A stretch of 9,748 nucleotides of DNA from Acetobacteraceae bacterium (GTDB lineage: Bacteria > Pseudomonadota > Alphaproteobacteria > Acetobacterales > Acetobacteraceae), in assembly GCA_027340195.1 (NCBI GenBank), contig DAHWNE010000330.1, forward strand, positions 1-9,748, in the 5' to 3' direction. A model generated the notes under the pieces. The model was not told the origin of the DNA, did not search any database, and saw only the letters and a list, made by a program, of their open reading frames with translations. A program made the translations under genes and the position numbers. Of this stretch, positions 6,813 through 9,748 are shown one piece after another (within the stretch, counting starts at the first letter, position 1; each line of letters opens with the position of its first letter).

Positions 6813-6822
6813 TCGGCGCCGA
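6813..6822. promoter_or_regulatory. Perfect 10-bp palindrome in the divergent control region, possible operator
   Basis: TCGGCGCCGA reads identically on both strands. It lies 26 bp upstream of the binding-protein start and downstream of that gene's candidate promoter, a place where a repressor could act. The 7-mer GATCGGC overlapping it (6811-6817) recurs at 6874-6880, 63 bp away. In DNA this GC-rich either pattern could be chance. Confidence 0.25.
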
Positions 6823-6862
6823 GCGGGCGCACGATGCGGGTGCCTTGAGCGGCTTCGGGAGT

Positions 6863-6891
6863 ACTCTTGCCCTGATCGGCCCGGGTGTAAA
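6863..6891 (-). promoter_or_regulatory. Candidate sigma-70-like promoter for the importer operon
   Basis: On the - strand TTTACA (6886-6891) matches the -35 consensus at five of six positions. After a 17-bp spacer comes AAGAGT (6863-6868), which matches the -10 at only three of six. Transcription would start near 6856 and give a leader of about 70 bases. The weak -10 makes this tentative; an activator could compensate. Confidence 0.3.
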
Positions 6892-6907
6892 CCGGGGCGG
6901 TCGCCCC

Positions 6908-6936
6908 CTGACATCCCCCCGCCCCGGGTCTATCCT
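6908..6936 (+). promoter_or_regulatory. Candidate sigma-70-like promoter for the aldehyde dehydrogenase gene
   Basis: CTGACA (6908-6913) matches TTGACA at five of six positions. After exactly 17 bp comes TATCCT (6931-6936), matching TATAAT at four of six. Transcription would begin near 6943, just ahead of the AAGGAGGA ribosome site, giving a leader of about 18 bases. Spacing and placement are both right, making this the best promoter candidate in the window. Confidence 0.5.
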
Positions 6937-6945
6937 CGCCCGGCC

Positions 6946-6953
6946 AAGGAGGA
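6946..6953 (+). promoter_or_regulatory. Shine-Dalgarno site of the aldehyde dehydrogenase gene
   Basis: AAGGAGGA lies 7 bases before the ATG at 6961. It is a near-perfect ribosome site and fixes the start inside a frame that stays open well upstream. Confidence 0.85.
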
Positions 6954-6960
6954 CCCCGCC

Positions 6961-8439
6961 ATGCTGAACCAGGTCACCGCCCTGCCGCTGCGCGACCCCA
7001 GCCTGTTCCGCCAGGCCAACTGCATCGACGGCAAATGGGTCCAGGCCGAGTCCGGCCGCACCCTCGCCATCCGCAACCCCGCCACCGACGCCGTGATCGG
7101 CGAGGTGCCCGCCCTCGGCGCCGCCGAAACCCGCCGCGCCATCGAGGCCGCCGCCCGCGCCTGGCCCGCCTGGCGCGCCATGCTGGCCCGCGAACGCGCC
7201 GCCATCCTGCGCAAACTGTCCGACCTGATGCTGGCCAACACCGACGACCTCGCCATCATCATGACCGCCGAGCAGGGCAAGCCGCTGGCGGAAAGCAAGG
7301 GCGAGATCGCCTACGCCGCCAGCTTCATCGACTGGTTCGCCGACGAGGCGAAGCGCGTCTATGGCGACACCATCCCGCAGAACGCGCGCGGCCGGCGCAT
7401 CATCGTGCAGAAGGAACCCATCGGCGTGTTCGCCGCCATCACGCCGTGGAACTTTCCCGCCGCCATGATTACCCGCAAGGCCGGCCCCGGCTGGGCCGCC
7501 GGCTGCACCGGCGTCATCCGCCCCGCCAGCCAGACCCCGTTCTCCGCCCTGGCGATCGCGGTGCTGGCCGAGCGCGCGGGGATGCCGCCCGGCGTGTGCA
7601 ACGTCATCACCGGCCCGTCGGGCGAGATGGGCGGCGAACTCACATCGAACCCGCTGGTGCGCAAGCTGTCCTTCACCGGCAGCACCGAGGTGGGGGCGAA
7701 GCTGCTCGCGCAATGCGCCGCCACCATCAAGAAGACCAGCATGGAGCTCGGCGGCAACGCGCCGTTCATCGTGTTCGACGACGCCGATCTGGATGCCGCG
7801 GTGGCCGGCGCGATGGCCAGCAAATACCGCAACACCGGCCAGACCTGCGTCTGCGCCAACCGGCTGCTGGTGCAGGACGGCGTCTATGACGCCTTCGCCG
7901 CCAAGCTGAAGGCGGCGGTGGAGGCGATGAAGGTCGGCAACGGCATGGAACCCGGCGTCGCGCAGGGCCCGCTCATCAACGCCGCCGCGGTGGCCAAGGT
8001 GGAGGAGCATATCGCGGATGCCACGAAGCGCGGCGCGCGCATCGTCACCGGCGGCCACCGCCACAAGCTGGGCGGCAATTTCTTCGAGCCCACGCTGCTG
8101 GCCGACGTGCCGCACGACGCGCTGATCTTCCGGGAGGAAACCTTCGGCCCGGTGGCACCCCTGTTCCGCTTCCATACCGAGGAGGAAGCGATCCGGCTGG
8201 CCAATGACACCGAGTTCGGCCTCGCCTCCTATTTCTACGCCCGCGACGTGGGGCGCATCTTCCGCGTCGCCGAGGCGCTGGAATACGGCATCGTCGGCAT
8301 CAACGAGGGCATCATCTCCACCGCCGAGGCGCCGTTCGGCGGCATGAAATCCTCCGGCCTCGGCCGCGAGGGATCGAAATACGGGATCGAGGAGTATCTC
8401 GAGATCAAATACCTGGCCCTCGGCGGGATCGGCGACTGA
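6961..8439 (+). CDS. gabD: NAD(P)-dependent succinate-semialdehyde dehydrogenase-like aldehyde dehydrogenase
   Basis: A 492-residue cytosolic aldehyde dehydrogenase closest in style to GabD, which oxidises succinate semialdehyde to succinate in GABA breakdown. Visible landmarks are the catalytic-site Asn164 in TPWNFP, the cofactor strand FTGSTEVG (238-245), the general base Glu262 in MELGGNAP, the nucleophile Cys296 in [11 protein letters not shown] with a second Cys at 298, EETFGPV around residue 395, and the C-terminal GabD signature [19 protein letters not shown] with EEYLEIKY. Length is near that of E. coli GabD. An odd block at 177-187 reads [11 protein letters not shown] where the family usually has ALAAGCTMVLK. 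The Lys that contacts the cofactor ribose is therefore Arg187. The gene is divergent from the importer operon across 174 bp and is followed after 8 bp by a DUF255 gene. The enzyme class is secure. The exact semialdehyde (succinate, glutarate or a related one) is inferred, since no GABA transaminase is in the window. Confidence 0.9.
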   Translation: MLNQVTALPLRDPSLFRQANCIDGKWVQAESGRTLAIRNPATDAVIGEVPALGAAETRRAIEAAARAWPAWRAMLARERAAILRKLSDLMLANTDDLAIIMTAEQGKPLAESKGEIAYAASFIDWFADEAKRVYGDTIPQNARGRRIIVQKEPIGVFAAITPWNFPAAMITRKAGPGWAAGCTGVIRPASQTPFSALAIAVLAERAGMPPGVCNVITGPSGEMGGELTSNPLVRKLSFTGSTEVGAKLLAQCAATIKKTSMELGGNAPFIVFDDADLDAAVAGAMASKYRNTGQTCVCANRLLVQDGVYDAFAAKLKAAVEAMKVGNGMEPGVAQGPLINAAAVAKVEEHIADATKRGARIVTGGHRHKLGGNFFEPTLLADVPHDALIFREETFGPVAPLFRFHTEEEAIRLANDTEFGLASYFYARDVGRIFRVAEALEYGIVGINEGIISTAEAPFGGMKSSGLGREGSKYGIEEYLEIKYLALGGIGD

Positions 8440-8447
8440 GCGCGCCG

Positions 8448-9748
<1,301 letters not shown>

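Noticed and set aside
5800..6960. + strand frame extending the dehydrogenase far upstream (about 879 codons in all)
   Set aside because: It is antisense to the binding protein and reads as Arg/Gly/His-rich filler. The strong ribosome site at 6946-6953 and family length support the ATG at 6961.
6787..8175. Long - strand open frame continuous with the binding-protein gene (about 809 codons in all)
   Set aside because: The part upstream of 6786 is antisense to the dehydrogenase, has low-complexity Gly/Ala/Arg/His content and no recognisable domain. The Tat signal and CAGGAGGA fix the true start at 6786.

Overview
The window is a very GC-rich stretch (roughly 70 percent by eye) with dense, short-gapped genes and long spurious antisense reading frames. 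The protein families and their sequence style suggest an alphaproteobacterium, most likely an Acetobacteraceae-like member of the Rhodospirillales. That placement is inferred from family resemblance only. No rRNA, tRNA, CRISPR array, insertion sequence, phage gene or obvious horizontally acquired island is visible.

Layout from left to right: the last few codons of an upstream gene; a VOC-fold (glyoxalase/dioxygenase-like) metalloprotein on the + strand (37-588); a convergent, exported endonuclease/exonuclease/phosphatase-fold protein on the - strand (606-1466) in which two canonical catalytic acidic residues are replaced; a divergent + strand pair made of a polytopic GT87/DUF2029-type glycosyltransferase (1570-2784) and, 14 bp later, a flavin-reductase-like FMN protein (2799-3440). 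These meet head-on a four-gene - strand operon (6786 down to 3448) for a NitT/TauT/SsuABC-type ABC importer: Tat-exported binding protein, ATPase and two different permeases. All three junctions of this operon are ATGA stop/start overlaps. Across a 174-bp divergent control region lies a + strand unit: a succinate-semialdehyde-dehydrogenase-like aldehyde dehydrogenase (gabD-like, 6961-8439), followed 8 bp later by a DUF255/YyaL-type thioredoxin-domain protein that runs off the right edge.

The best-supported functional theme is uptake plus oxidation. The importer and the aldehyde dehydrogenase share one divergent promoter region, which has a good candidate promoter and Shine-Dalgarno sequence for the dehydrogenase. 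They could be co-regulated around a nitrogen- or sulfur-containing small organic substrate, but nothing in the sequence fixes the substrate and no regulator gene is present. The flavin reductase is convergent to the importer and no SsuD-like monooxygenase is present, so a complete sulfonate-desulfonation locus is not supported.

I do not see convincing evidence of an undescribed multi-gene system. The points most worth following are the active-site substitutions in the EEP-fold protein, a cluster of unusual residues in the cofactor-binding region of the aldehyde dehydrogenase, and the paired paralogous permeases in an importer of unknown substrate.
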